Assembly: GCF_905475395.1 (NCBI RefSeq)
Contig: NC_058342.1
Coordinates: forward strand, 31,888,140 to 31,952,139
Origin: Chrysoperla carnea
Taxonomy: Eukaryota > Arthropoda > Insecta > Neuroptera > Chrysopidae
Direction: 5' to 3'
Length of the DNA: 64,000 nt
Shown: piece after piece, positions 59,601-63,644 of the stretch
Position numbering within the stretch: position 1 is the first letter of the stretch
Layout: each line of letters starts with the position of its first letter
Program-made: the position numbers and the translations under genes
The notes under the pieces: model-generated
Told to the model about the DNA's origin: nothing
Seen by the model: the letters and a program-made list of their open reading frames with translations, nothing else
The model's database searches: none

Positions 59601-60780
59601 TTCTTTTGAAGCAACAGAAGCTCGCAGTAATGAACGATCAATTCGAATTCGTTACCAGAAAATTAGCCGTATCTCCGAAATAATAATTCCAATTTTGTAA
59701 AATTTGCTTGAGAGAACCTGACCTTTAGAAATTTCTAGACCAGAATACTGCCCTAAATATCATATACAAAAATACAATTTTGAAAGGAAAATGATATAAA
59801 TTTCAAGTTCAAGTATTATTTGAACCATAAAATTCCAGGAAAACCCTGAGAAATAAAATTATGAAAAGAAAATTATATAAATATGAAGTTCAAGTAATAT
59901 TATAACCATAAAATTCTAGTAAAACCCGCAACAAGGTTTATATACACAAATAACTTTTTCATTCAAAAAGTTTTATAGGCAATTTTTTTACACAAATATA
60001 TTAAGAATTGTCTAAGAGTGTACAAAGGTTGCTACAAACCTATATAATCTTTTTGAGGGTTTTGCTAGCATTTTGTGGTTAAAATATAACTTGAATTTTA
60101 TATTTGTATCTAAAACAGCCCTTGTATTCCAGGTGTGACTACGTTGCTAACAATGGCAACCCAAACTTCGGGTATAAACGCTTCATTACCACCCGTATCA
60201 TACACAAAAGCTATTGATGTATGGACTGGCATATGTTTAACATTTGTGTTTGGAGCGCTACTAGAATTTGCGCTGGTAAATTATGCTTCACGATCGGACA
60301 TGCATCGTGAAAATTTAAAGAAACAACGACGCGAAATGGAACATCAAGCGTCTCTGGATGCAACTTCTGATTTGATGGAAACTGATAGTAACACCACATT
60401 TGCTATGGTAAGTACCTTAAATTTGGAGTAAATCTTTTTATTAATCGATATGTGGGGATTGTGGAATAATATAGCAATTGATTTTTACAAGGGGGGTTAT
60501 GTAATCAAAATTTTCTTACAATTTTTTACAGAAGCCACTAGTTAGACATCCTGGGGATCCCATCAATATGGAAAAACGTGGCCCATATGAATTCCATCAC
60601 GATAATATAAATGAGATAACAATGCAACAACAACAGCGCCATTGTTGTCGAACATGGCTCAGTAAGTTCCCAACACGATCAAAGCGAATTGATGTTATAT
60701 CTCGAATTGTATTTCCATTAGTATTTGCATTATTTAATCTCGTCTATTGGTCTACTTATCTATTTCGCGAAGAAGCTTAA
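14557..60780 (+). CDS. GluClalpha: Glutamate-gated chloride channel subunit (whole gene span, 8 coding positions)
   Basis: A ligand-gated anion channel of invertebrate nerve and muscle membrane; glutamate opens it, and it is the target of avermectins. The exons 14557-14612, 17330-17445, one of 26047-26114 / 30512-30579 / 31532-31602, 48509-48732, 57468-57550, 59051-59338, 60133-60407 and 60532-60780 join in frame into 452 residues with cassette 3a. Visible features are a hydrophobic signal peptide (residues 6-20), sequon N55-G-T, Cys-loop C162-C176, second disulfide pair C221-C232, TM1 (245-267), P273-A-R275 before TM2 (anion selectivity), TM2 (275-292), TM3 (304-328), a variable cytoplasmic loop, and TM4 (425-447). 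Length and order match insect GluCl. The TM3 glycine (G319) linked to avermectin sensitivity is present. No stop or broken junction was seen, so the gene looks functional. Confidence 0.97.
14613..17329. other. GluCl intron 1
   Basis: About 2.7 kb. It contains a C18 homopolymer at 15807-15824 and a full-length SINE2 at 16841-17147. The rest is AT-rich, with no recognised exon or RNA gene. Confidence 0.8.
16841..17147 (-). mobile_element. SINE2 copy a (tRNA-derived, full length)
   Basis: The 307-bp element on the minus strand is flanked by a perfect 15-bp target duplication, TTAAGAAATCAAATA, at 16826-16840 and 17148-17162. The head (high-coordinate end) resembles a tRNA of the Ser/Leu type: A box TGGCCGAGCGGTCTAAGG and B box GGTTCGAAGCC. 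The body contains GCGGCAGTGTGAACAATTT and AAACGGAGGTTAAACCCC. It ends in an (ATT)n tail. Related copies are at 33.1, 50.8 and 51.3 kb. Confidence 0.92.
17330..17445 (+). CDS. GluClalpha: GluCl coding exon 2 (mature N-terminus)
   Basis: Residues 19-57. It codes for [20 protein letters not shown] and continues through [10 protein letters not shown] to V-N-G-T, the conserved N-terminal helix and first strand of GluCl. It is 116 nt, with TTGTTTCAG acceptor and GTCAGT donor, leaving one G that completes codon 58 with any of the three exon 3 cassettes. Confidence 0.97.
18004..18146. repeat. Inverted repeat, 50-bp arms, 43-bp loop
   Basis: The arm 18004-18053 starts AGCTTTCGGAACAAATACGA and shares GACTTAAAAATATGTCATTA with the reverse complement of 18097-18146. 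There are only a few mismatches between arms. The transcript can fold into a long hairpin inside intron 2. It may be the core of a larger palindromic element. Confidence 0.8.
18200..18565. mobile_element. Foldback element family I, copy 1
   Basis: The left arm (AGAATTTTGATGTTTATAC ... ACCATAAAATGCCAGTAAAA then CCCTCAACA) is mirrored by the right arm ending ...GACATCAAAATTCT at 18540-18553. A related element occupies 59760-60118 in intron 6 of the same gene. It encodes no protein. Confidence 0.7.
19392..19992. mobile_element. Foldback element with ACARGGTGTT ends
   Basis: About 600 bp. The left end ACAAGGTGTTTTATTAATGA pairs with the right end, whose reverse complement reads ACAGGGTGTTCCATTATTGA. 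Both continue with AGAAAATTATACCA and CTTATCAAGACAA. The inner arms pair around TATTTATCAAATTATTTCAC. The same kind of end is seen at 29608-30025. Non-autonomous and non-coding. Confidence 0.75.
20355..21298. mobile_element. Large inverted-repeat element enclosing a family D copy
   Basis: The left arm (20355-20655) and right arm (about 21040-21298) are inverted copies. The left has AAAACGGTAAGTTTTATCATAAAATT and the right, reversed, has AAACGGTAAGGTTTTTCATAAAATT. Both also carry ACAATTGTAGATC / ACAAAATTGTAGATC, GTTTCTGAGATATA and an outer TATCCG(A/G)TCAA block. About 100 bp of spacer and the family D segment sit between the arms. Confidence 0.75.
20787..20995 (-). repeat. Interspersed repeat family D, copy 3 (inverted, shortened)
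   Basis: GTTGTCATGGTAGGGACAAT and GCGCTTGCAGTGAATAATTT are the reverse complement of the right end of copies 1 and 2. The left half of the family is absent. Confidence 0.8.
22646..22860 (-). mobile_element. SINE1-related element, diverged
   Basis: It shares TATATTGGCTGTCCACGAGA with the SINE1 tail region plus a B-box-bearing GGGAATCGAACCCACTACC. The body is clearly different from the other copies and the tRNA head is incomplete. It may be a subfamily or a decayed copy. Confidence 0.65.
24650..24967 (-). mobile_element. SINE1 copy a (tRNA-derived, TTAGG-like tail)
   Basis: Flanked by CCTTTCCTT at 24641-24649 and 24968-24976. The minus-strand head contains TAGCTCAG and GTTGGTTAAGGCGTAACCAA with B box GGTTTGATTCC. 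The head carries an extra partial duplication of the A-box region (GAGCTAATAGGGCGAA after GACCTAAGAGGGCGAC on the + strand). The body includes GAGGTGCACTCAGCCTCTGA. The 3' end is the hairpin TGTCC-TTCGT-GGACA followed by a degenerate (CCTAA)n tail. Confidence 0.9.
25365..25665 (+). other. Purine-biased intronic segment upstream of exon 3a
   Basis: The + strand is strongly enriched in A and G (for example AAGGGGAGGATAAGGATTAA, AGGAAGACTGATAAAAAAGG). A 73-codon open frame here has no recognisable motif and is probably a by-product of the base skew. Purine-rich tracts can act as splicing enhancers, so a role in exon 3 choice is possible but unproven. Confidence 0.45.
26047..26114 (+). CDS. GluClalpha: GluCl alternative exon 3a
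   Basis: 68 nt encoding [15 protein letters not shown] then A-T-I-S-D-I-K-M (residues 58-80), part of the extracellular ligand-binding domain. The acceptor ...CCCATTCTCAG has a good pyrimidine tract; the donor is GTAAGT. It starts in phase 1 and ends in phase 0, the same as 3b and 3c, so it can be swapped with them. Confidence 0.96.
27718..28017. mobile_element. 300-bp foldback MITE in a TTAA target
   Basis: Flanked by TTAA at 27714-27717 and 28018-28021. The left arm (27718-27850) begins GGAGGGTGACTCGCCAGTAA; the right arm (27874-28017) reverse-complements to GGAAGGTCCCTCGGTAATAA. The arms then match almost perfectly for more than 100 bp, including TTACCGTTCAATTAAGAGAG, around a 23-nt loop. 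TTAA duplication is typical of piggyBac-type (and some Kolobok) elements. The 96-codon frame spanning it is just the palindrome read through. Confidence 0.88.
29608..30025. mobile_element. Foldback MITE with ACAGGGTGTT / ACATCGTGTT ends
   Basis: The 418-bp element is flanked by ATAT at 29604-29607 and 30026-30029. Its arms share ATCCAGCTTACCAAAATAAGC and the block AACTCTTTTCCAAATTTG in inverted orientation. A central spacer separates the arms near 29.80 kb. The two overlapping frames on opposite strands at about 29.9-30.1 kb lie within an arm and are not genes. Confidence 0.82.
30512..30579 (+). CDS. GluClalpha: GluCl alternative exon 3b
   Basis: 68 nt encoding [15 protein letters not shown] then S-K-I-D-D-V-T-M. 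Acceptor ...ACGTCCGTCAG, donor GTAAGT. It differs from 3a mainly in the last eight residues, which face the subunit interface in cys-loop receptors by family knowledge, so inclusion could alter agonist response. Confidence 0.96.
30580..31531. other. GluCl intron between exons 3b and 3c
   Basis: 952 bp of AT-rich sequence with an (ATT)n run at about 30672-30690. A GC-richer 40-bp island near 31325-31360 (GGGCTGCGAGGCCCCCAAGG) is unexplained. No other feature. Confidence 0.7.
31532..31602 (+). CDS. GluClalpha: GluCl alternative exon 3c (one codon longer)
   Basis: 71 nt. With the G from exon 2 it reads [16 protein letters not shown] then S-K-I-D-D-Y-K-M, so it has one extra Gly before Asp relative to 3a and 3b. 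The acceptor CTATAG has no adjacent pyrimidine tract (the nearest T-rich run is about 30-45 nt upstream); the donor is GTGAGT. This weak acceptor suggests regulated use. The phases still match exons 2 and 4. Confidence 0.92.
33137..33372 (-). mobile_element. SINE2 copy b
   Basis: Flanked by TTTAGTAAT at 33128-33136 and 33373-33381. It has the CAGTAGTCGAGCGGTCTAAG head, B box GGTTCGAGTCC, GGCAGCGGCAGTTTGAACAA body and a tail next to AAACGGAGGTTTAACTCC. It lacks about 50 bp of body present in copy a. Just right of it GATTTAGTAATGAATTCATG is tandemly duplicated (33371-33420). Confidence 0.85.
34107..34382. mobile_element. TIR element family H, copy 1
   Basis: 276 bp, starting CCCTGATAAAAAAGTTCGAT and ending in the inverted ...GATTTTTTTATCAGGG. 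Flanked by AT on both sides (34105-34106 and 34383-34384). The interior is built of iterated AATTGGAA / AATCGGAA / GAATTGAA words in both orientations. Copy 2 lies at 61101-61453. Non-coding. Confidence 0.85.
35047..35140 (-). mobile_element. SINE1 copy d, solo tRNA-like head
   Basis: Only the head is present: A box AAGCTCAGTTGG and B box GGTTCGATTCC, with GGTAGCGGGTTCGATTCCCG between. No SINE1 body or TTAGG-type tail follows. A canonical anticodon arm cannot be drawn, so it is not called as a functional tRNA. Confidence 0.75.
36431..36996. mobile_element. Pogo-like TIR element, non-autonomous
   Basis: The left end AGTCAAAATTGGTTGTAACG is mirrored by the right end, whose reverse complement is CAGTCAAAATTGGTTATAATG with TA after it. 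The ends resemble pogo/Tigger-type termini (CAGTCxAxxTxxTTATAACGAC). No transposase frame exists; the 86-codon frame at 36852 is within the right arm. Confidence 0.65.
37370..38115 (+). repeat. Repeat family K, two tandem copies, the second split by SINE1b
   Basis: Copy 1 (37370-37620) and copy 2 (37640-37691 plus 37995-38115) share AAATTGAGTTTACAAAATAT, ACGCTTTTTCTTC, AAAGTTCTTAATTCGCTTT and TATTTTGGTTCGTTTTGAAC. SINE1b sits inside copy 2. A third partial copy is at 42290-42465. The 73-codon frame in copy 1 is not conserved in the others, so no protein is called. Confidence 0.8.
37704..37994 (-). mobile_element. SINE1 copy b (full length, best telomere-like tail)
   Basis: The 291-bp element is flanked by AATAAATATGTA at 37692-37703 and 37995-38006. 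The head has A box TAGCTCAGTTGG and a B-box-like GGTTCGTATCC. The body has GAGGTGCACTCAGCCTCTGA, the 3' hairpin is TGTCC/GGACA, and the tail is four units of CCTAA (on the + strand GGTTAGGTTAGGTTAGGTTA). Confidence 0.93.
38855..39115 (+). repeat. Interspersed repeat with CCCCCGAACTAAAAAAAGGGGG motif region
   Basis: It begins near TTTTTAACCCCCGAACTAAA, then GGGGGTGTTATAAGTTTGAC, a (TGTG/TCTG)n microsatellite and AACGAATGAACCGATTTTGA. The CCCCC/GGGGG blocks form a small hairpin. I recall very similar repeats as common in other insect genomes, notably moths, but cannot verify this here. Non-coding. Confidence 0.6.
40886..41564 (+). pseudogene. 5'-truncated LINE, family L1: RNase H end, Cys-rich C-terminus and 3' UTR
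   Basis: The frame reads [20 protein letters not shown], the C-terminal RNase H motif of I/Jockey/R1-type LINEs. After one in-frame stop at about 41123 it continues in the same frame with [14 protein letters not shown], then a [19 protein letters not shown] zinc-knuckle-like motif and [11 protein letters not shown]. The 3' UTR ends in CTCCATACCCATA. The reverse transcriptase is missing. Similar 3' ends lie at 52366-52690 and 63832-64000 on the minus strand. Confidence 0.88.
41565..41625 (+). repeat. Family C terminal fragment next to LINE L1
   Basis: ATATATAATGGTATACTAAG followed by TTTAGTCCCAAGTTTGTAAA matches the first part of family C. It starts at the end of the LINE tail, so the LINE seems to have inserted at or in a C element. 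Confidence 0.7.
42290..42465 (+). repeat. Repeat family K, copy 3
   Basis: Shares GTGGTCATGC, CATCTAGTAGTGAAAATAAA, AAATTGAGTTTACAAAATAT and AACGCCT-TCAAAAAACGCTTT with the copies at 37.4-38.1 kb. Confidence 0.75.
43540..44032 (+). mobile_element. Helitron-like non-autonomous element
   Basis: The 3' end GCAAAGCGGGTAGTTCACAG-CTAG, followed by T at 44033, has the CTAG terminus. A short GC-rich potential stem (CCC...GGG) lies about 12 nt before it, as in Helitrons. The 5' part has AAACTACGCAACGGATTTTG and ATAGATAGAGTGATTCAAGA, blocks I associate with insect Helitron derivatives. The exact 5' boundary is uncertain; no Rep/helicase is encoded. Confidence 0.65.
44628..45030. repeat. 198-bp tandem duplication carrying a LINE/SINE 3' end
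   Basis: Units about 44628-44825 and 44826-45023 are more than 90% alike by eye. Identical landmarks are 198 bp apart (GAATTGTC at 44637 and 44835; CCGGC at 44816 and 45014). Each unit contains AGCTAGATGACAGGTTAAAT, a degenerate TTAGG-type run, and GTCCTGAAGTGGGACACACTT. Confidence 0.88.
44720..45295 (-). pseudogene. LINE family L2 3' end (RNase H/C-terminus relic plus tail)
   Basis: Minus-strand frames at 45030-45290 give a [17 protein letters not shown] RNase H remnant and then [11 protein letters not shown] at the C-terminus, broken by stops. It then runs into the 3' UTR GGCATCACAACGGTGGGTCT, the hairpin TGTCC-CACTTCA-GGACA and a tail of CCTAACC-type repeats. The tail lies within the 198-bp duplication. 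The hairpin and tail match SINE1, so L2 is a candidate partner of SINE1. Confidence 0.7.
45720..46183. mobile_element. Possible TIR element
   Basis: The left block GTTTCGGCTGTTTGACCA is inverted at the right as GTCACGTGACAGCCGAACC. The arms are short and imperfect. A triplet CTAGTTGACTAGTTGACTAG precedes the right end. Weak call. Confidence 0.35.
46328..46835 (+). repeat. Interspersed repeat family C, copy 4
   Basis: It begins TATACCATGTATATATGTAA and carries GTCTGTCTGTCTGTCCGTCT at 46473-46492, AAAAGAGATATCAAG and the hairpin-equivalent TTAACATCACTGTTTACC near 46712. It ends AACTCAGTCAATTGTTTGTT. This is the longest copy of the family. Non-coding. Confidence 0.85.
47935..48120. repeat. Repeat family G: 'CATAAATTACGTCA' element
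   Basis: TATCCATAAATTACGTCATA, then GGGAGAGTGATGTCAC, ATGTGACGTCACGGGTGGGG and ACATAATGGAAAGGGGGTG. Related blocks appear at 49600-49710 and 63645-63740 and inside the hAT MITE at 7539-7562. G-rich/C-rich tracts and TTACGTCA-type words in both orientations suggest a short interspersed repeat; class unknown. Confidence 0.55.
48509..48732 (+). CDS. GluClalpha: GluCl coding exon 4 (ligand-binding domain)
   Basis: 224 nt, residues 81-154 plus two bases of R155. It encodes [20 protein letters not shown], then [20 protein letters not shown] and [20 protein letters not shown], the conserved core beta strands and ligand loops of GluCl. Acceptor TTTTTTACAG; donor GTATGT. The usual insect sequence near the end, as I recall it, is IFPNGSV; here it is I-F-P-Y-G-S-V, which removes an N-glycosylation sequon. 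Confidence 0.97.
48795..49230. repeat. Direct repeat pair (about 110 bp units, about 323 bp apart)
   Basis: Unit 1 (about 48795-48900) and unit 2 (about 49115-49225) share ATTTACATCT-GGCATA, ACGAGTATGACAGA-TACAT and CGTTAAGCAATGC. The central spacer holds a 62-codon frame without motifs. It starts just 60 bp after the exon 4 donor. Confidence 0.7.
49600..49710. repeat. Repeat family G fragment
   Basis: A C11 tract followed by CCGGTCTTTGTCGCAGGTAG and GTAATTTATGGATTATGATT resembles the arrangement at 63645-63740. Confidence 0.45.
49840..49883. repeat. Perfect 14-bp inverted repeat
   Basis: TTCTACCTATCTCA at 49840-49853 and TGAGATAGGTAGAA at 49870-49883, with a 16-nt loop. No T run follows immediately, and there is no link to a known RNA family. 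Confidence 0.7.
50785..50875 (-). mobile_element. SINE2 copy d, head fragment
   Basis: The minus strand has TGGCCGAGAAGTCTAAGGCG (A-box region) and GGTTCGAATCGGG (B box). The remaining body is not present. Confidence 0.7.
51170..51266 (-). mobile_element. SINE1 copy e, body part (split by SINE2c)
   Basis: GGGTTTTACCACCTTTTCCG through TGCACCTCCTTCATGCATAT to CAGCCCATCACAACTATTAA is SINE1 body. The hairpin and telomere-like tail end are missing, as is the 'CATTTATCAGCTTC' segment. The head continues at 51575 after the SINE2 insertion. Confidence 0.85.
51267..51574 (-). mobile_element. SINE2 copy c, nested inside SINE1e
   Basis: A full-length SINE2 with (ATT)n tail (51273-51291), AACCTCCGTTTCTCTGACAT, GCCGCTGCCTGGATTCGAAC and an AGCCTAAATGGCCGAGCGGT head. 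The SINE1 body ends ...ATTAATTAAAA at its left and SINE1 resumes TTTAAATTTAATTTTTGTTG at its right. Short T/A-rich repeats at the junction are compatible with a target duplication. Confidence 0.9.
51575..51676 (-). mobile_element. SINE1 copy e, tRNA-like head
   Basis: The minus strand reads CAGCTCAGTTGGTTAAGGCG (A box) and GCGGGTTCGATTCCCGC (B box). It is continuous with the body at 51170-51266 once the SINE2 is removed. Confidence 0.88.
52366..52690 (-). pseudogene. LINE family L1, 5'-truncated 3' end
   Basis: An inverted copy of the 3' part of 40886-41564. It has the same CACCTAGCCAAATAGACCCT and TTTTCAGTGGCTATTATAAC blocks, and the zinc-knuckle region up to AATCTGATG at 52690. The 3' tail is (ACCCAT)n-like. 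Only the C-terminal 80 or so codons and the UTR remain, and the frame carries small changes. Confidence 0.88.
53815..54255 (+). pseudogene. Decayed LINE RNase H fragment
   Basis: The frame from about 53820 reads [20 protein letters not shown] and, after a stop, [20 protein letters not shown]. This is the E...SDSQA signature of the LINE RNase H domain. At 54180-54255 another frame reads [20 protein letters not shown], a CxxCxxxxExxxHxxCxC-like C-terminus. Stops and frame changes show it is dead. It differs from L1 and L2. Confidence 0.7.
55147..55386 (-). mobile_element. SINE1 copy c, truncated at the 5' (head) end
   Basis: Starts TTAGGTTAGGTTATATTGGC with the TGTCC/GGACA hairpin, has the full body, and stops at CTACCCTAAGCATA inside the tRNA-like head, so the A box is lost. 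Head loss is expected for incomplete reverse transcription. Confidence 0.88.
55964..56431. mobile_element. Pogo-like TIR element carrying a LINE fragment
   Basis: The left end CAGTCGAAACCATCTATAAC and right end, reverse complement CAGTATGAATTGGTTTTAAC, are inverted and flanked by TA (55962-55963 and 56432-56433). A 300-bp LINE C-terminal fragment fills the interior. It encodes no transposase. Confidence 0.65.
56015..56300 (-). pseudogene. LINE family L2-like RNase H/zinc-knuckle fragment
   Basis: The minus-strand frame reads [20 protein letters not shown], then [20 protein letters not shown] and [13 protein letters not shown]. This is the region after RNase H with the CxxC...HxxCxCPAL motif of I/Jockey/R1 LINEs. 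Nucleotide blocks such as GGTCGCCAAAGAGAGGCTGG match the L2 relic at 45.08 kb (GATCGTCAAAGAAAGGCTGG). The open frame is preserved for about 95 codons, but polymerase and tail are missing. Confidence 0.8.
57060..57355. mobile_element. Palindromic element family J, copy 2
   Basis: Contains TTGCAAGCAAAAAATAGTTG, TTGCAAGCAAAAAAAAGTTG and the inverted CAACTTTATTTACTTGCAAA, plus TAGGGGAGTG/CACTCCCCT arms, as in copy 1 at 1.33-1.91 kb. It ends just 110 bp before exon 5. Confidence 0.65.
57468..57550 (+). CDS. GluClalpha: GluCl coding exon 5 (Cys-loop)
   Basis: 83 nt, residues 155-183. It encodes R-I-S-L-T-L-S and then the signature Cys-loop C162[14 protein letters not shown]176 (13 residues between cysteines), then S-L-K-M-A-S. 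Acceptor TTCTTTTCAG; donor GTAAGT. It is too short for a plain open-frame scan and the antisense frame across it is a shadow. It bridges exons 4 and 6 in exact phase. Confidence 0.97.
57551..59050. other. GluCl intron 5
   Basis: 1.5 kb of AT-rich sequence. A 103-codon frame at 58265-58576 has no recognisable motif and low complexity; not called. Confidence 0.7.
59051..59338 (+). CDS. GluClalpha: GluCl coding exon 6 (second Cys pair, TM1, start of TM2)
   Basis: 288 nt, residues 183-278 plus one base. It encodes [13 protein letters not shown], then [20 protein letters not shown] with C221, C232 11 residues later, TM1 [20 protein letters not shown], and the TM1-TM2 linker with A-V-P-A-R-V-S-L. 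The Pro-Ala before R275 defines an anion channel. It ends inside TM2 at a GTAACT donor. Confidence 0.97.
59339..60132. other. GluCl intron 6
   Basis: About 0.8 kb, more than 40% of it foldback element I copy 2. Nothing else recognised. Confidence 0.75.
59760..60118. mobile_element. Foldback element family I, copy 2
   Basis: AAGTTCAAGTAATATTATAA and CCATAAAATTCTAGTAAAAC on the left are mirrored by GTTTTGCTAGCATTTTGTGG and TTAAAATATAACTTGAATTT on the right. The left arm is itself partly duplicated (59783-59845 and 59870-59935). Related to 18200-18565. Confidence 0.7.
60133..60407 (+). CDS. GluClalpha: GluCl coding exon 7 (TM2, TM3, cytoplasmic loop)
   Basis: 275 nt, residues 279-370. TM2 [13 protein letters not shown], linker with S-L-P-P-V-S-Y, TM3 [20 protein letters not shown] with G319, then [20 protein letters not shown], the start of the intracellular loop. 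P299 in the TM2-TM3 linker and G319 in TM3, positions tied to avermectin resistance in other arthropods, hold the sensitive-type residues. Donor GTAAGT. Confidence 0.97.
60408..60531. other. GluCl intron 7 (124 bp)
   Basis: Short intron ending CAATTTTTTACAG. No other feature. Confidence 0.9.
60532..60780 (+). CDS. GluClalpha: GluCl coding exon 8 (loop end, TM4, stop)
   Basis: 249 nt, residues 371-452 and TAA. It encodes [10 protein letters not shown], a variable loop with QQQQ, then [20 protein letters not shown] and TM4 [18 protein letters not shown], ending R-E-E-A. AATAAA overlaps the stop (60779-60784). Confidence 0.97.
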   Translation, partial: KPLVRHPGDPINMEKRGPYEFHHDNINEITMQQQQRHCCRTWLSKFPTRSKRIDVISRIVFPLVFALFNLVYWSTYLFREEA

Positions 60781-60871
60781 ATAAAGACTTGATTACTCAG
60801 TATAAACCGATATTTTTGGTTTGTAGGTCTTATTTATCTCGAGCATATTTTTCGTGGAGAAATATGCTTTA

Positions 60872-60877
60872 AATAAA
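60872..60877 (+). promoter_or_regulatory. Candidate polyadenylation signal for GluCl
   Basis: AATAAA 92 nt after the stop codon. The AATAAA overlapping the stop at 60779 would leave almost no 3' UTR. More distal sites cannot be excluded. Confidence 0.4.
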
Positions 60878-61100
60878 TTTGCAGTGATCCCTCACTAATC
60901 CAACATATATCAGGCCACTAACGGGATTCACTAACTCTTTTTTAGTTCCCTATTTAAAGGGCAAAACATTTCTGGTCGAATAAGATTTCGCAGGATTTCG
61001 AAAGAACAAAAAAATGATGTACGAATCTTATCTTGAGATTTACGAATTGGATTGGGGAATAATTTTTGACTCCTTTAATTAAAACTAGCAAAATTCCTCA

Positions 61101-61453
61101 CCCTGATAAAAAAAGTCTGATTAATGTATCGGAAATTTCCAATTCAACCAATCGGAATGAATAGGATTGAATGGAAAAAAAATTTCCAATTTATTCTCAT
61201 CGAAACCAATTAAAATTTTGAATCGAAATTTAATTGAAATGAATCGGATATAATTGGGAATAAAATTTCCAATTCCTTCCGATTGTATTCCGATTCAATC
61301 CAATAGAACTATTCGGAAATTTCCAATTGGTTCCAATACATGAATGGGATCGAATTGAAAATTTCATATTAGATTATTTTGGATTGAACCGGAATTCAAT
61401 CAGAATGATTTGGAAATTTGAATCGGAATTGAATCGGACTTTTTTTATCAGGG
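61101..61453. mobile_element. TIR element family H, copy 2
   Basis: 353 bp, starting CCCTGATAAAAAAAGTCTGA and ending ...GACTTTTTTTATCAGGG, with CA on both sides (61099-61100 and 61454-61455). The interior repeats AATTGG/AATCGG words like copy 1, with about 75 extra bp. The 77-codon frame in it is accidental. Confidence 0.85.
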
Positions 61454-61459
61454 CAGTAA

Positions 61460-62560
61460 TAGATTACGATAGTTCCTGGTTCCTGGTTTTCAGGAACAAT
61501 TTCCAGATATTAATAGTTAGTGAATTCCTTTCCGGTCGTATATCAAATATTTTCCACTGACAAACAGTGCTATTATATAATTAGAAAAAATTTAGGTTCA
61601 TATATCAAAAAAAAAAATTCAAAAAAAAAATACACAAAAAAATATATTAGCCAAAAAAAATGGTTAGAAAAATTTTTCCCCAATTTTTCTATAGCTATAA
61701 TAATTTTGAAAAAAAAAAATAGACACAGGTTAAACGAGTGTGGGCAATAAAAATACTACAAACACATATTGAGAACATTTTGTAAAATTTCTCTCAGTTA
61801 TTATTTAAGGCTGTGAAGAAAATAATTTTGAGCCATTAGCTCAATTAGGTTTGGTGTTAGGTAATATTTTATAATACTCCCCCTCACACCACGCCTAAAA
61901 ATAATGACTTTGGATTCAAACAAAAAAAAATGAATTAATTATTAAGTTATTAAAAATAAGAAGTAAAATTTGACAAATTTAAAATGGCAAAAATTGACCG
62001 TCCAATAAGTTTCAAATCACAACAAAAAACAAAGGTCTCGTTCAAAATCATCACCAAAAAAAATTCAACTCATTTAATACTTTCATCAACATTTTAGATT
62101 TGCCAAATTTTCGTTAGATTTAGTCTAAGAGTCCATCTATTCAAAAAAAATAACCTTTCAACATACAATTAATGATCGACATCGATACAATAGCTTAGGA
62201 AAAATACGTCCTGATTTGCGCACCTGAAATGTCCTAATTTTAAATGATTCACAATCGAATTTTAACCGCGCAGTTTTACCATGCGTCATTTTTTATGTTT
62301 GTTACCTCAGAACTTTTGACAGGGTGAACCGATTTTTATAATTCTTTAACTGTTTGAAAGCTGGTGTTTCCCGTGTGGTCCCATTTTGGTCCAGTTCTGA
62401 CAACGGCATCCATGCAAAAATCATAAAAGTCTTAGATTTTCAGCAAGTATGCACGACAAGACGACGAATAACTCAATATGAAGCCAACCGATTTCGATGA
62501 TTCTTTTTTTAGTGACAAATTAGTTAGCATACTTCAGATTCACTAAAAATCACAAAATAA
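61460..62560. other. Downstream AT-rich sequence, nothing recognised
   Basis: It has A-rich homopolymer runs (61606-61660) but no motif-bearing frame or RNA gene. Confidence 0.5.
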
Positions 62561-62563
62561 AAA

Positions 62564-62826
62564 AACTTTAAACAAAAAGAAAACCGACTTCAAAAGAAAA
62601 ACTTTTCCAAAATAAATTAATATGCACTTAAAAGTAAAAAAATAACGATAATATAATGTAGTTAAAATTATTGTTATTTTTGGAGTCGGTGTCAGCCAAG
62701 CTACACCAAAATTAACAATAATTTTAACTACATTATAATATCGTTATTTTTTTACTTTTCAGTGCATATTAATTTATTTTGGAAAAGTTTTTCTTTTGAA
62801 GTCGGTTTTCTTTTTGTTAAAAGTTA
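62564..62826. mobile_element. Near-perfect 118-bp inverted repeat (hairpin element)
   Basis: The left arm (about 62564-62681) has AAGAAAACCGACTTCAAAAG, AAAACTTTTCCAAAATAAAT and ATAATGTAGTTAAAATTATT. The right arm (about 62708-62826) is its reverse complement, with one or two differences (CTTAAAAG vs CTTTTCAG). The 26-nt centre GGAGTCGGTGTCAGCCAAGC plus TACACC can extend the stem through GGTGT/ACACC. The arm similarity points to recent formation. Flanking duplication not identified. Confidence 0.85.
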
Positions 62827-63644
62827 TTCAAAAATGTACCAAGAAGTATCGAATGACTGACAATCGAGAGACTTTGTATAAGTATCAAAAAAGATAAATA
62901 TTTAGGCCGGAAGAAAGGTTGCAAGCTAAAAAAATTTAGATATTTTTTCGATAGATTGTCTCTTGGCCTAATAAAATATAATAAATTTATATATATAAAT
63001 ATATGTCCCGAATGTCCCAGTATAAAAAAAATTCGACTGATTAACTTCCATACCTAACATTTTATTATTATTTCTAAATTTAGTAGTCCAAAAAAAATAG
63101 AATTGCTCGCTCAAGTAATTAAAAAATATACTTTAAATAAAAAATATTTAAAAAAAAAATTAAAAAAAAAATCAATCGGCCTTCTCAATGAAAACAAAAA
63201 CCGTTTTTTATAGAAAAATTACCATAAATATTTATATATTTATCATATAGGGAGTTAGTGGGAGGGCGATTTTCGAGAATAGTAATGAAATGTTTCATGA
63301 GATATATTGTTTTTTGATGAAACATCTCATTTTCGAAAAAATGGTCAATCCATTTTTCGATGTAAGTAAATTCGAGGTTATAGTGAATAAAGAAAACAAA
63401 AAATATTTATATTAGTGTCTTTAAACAAAAAATTCATTCGAAACATAAGCAATATATATATTAACATAAATAAATCACAGGCTGTTTCGGAATGATTGAT
63501 ATTACCCAATGCCCTAATTCTTCTTATGCCTTCATTAAATACACGATACTTCTTCGAATCTTCACGCCCCGTTAGTTTTCCACAAAAAGTACATTTTCTT
63601 AATAAAGTACTTTCCACTATAATTACCAAAAATCTTTTAAAACT
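62827..63644. other. AT-rich sequence, nothing recognised
   Basis: Spacer with A-rich runs near 63150-63175. No gene or clear repeat seen. Confidence 0.5.
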
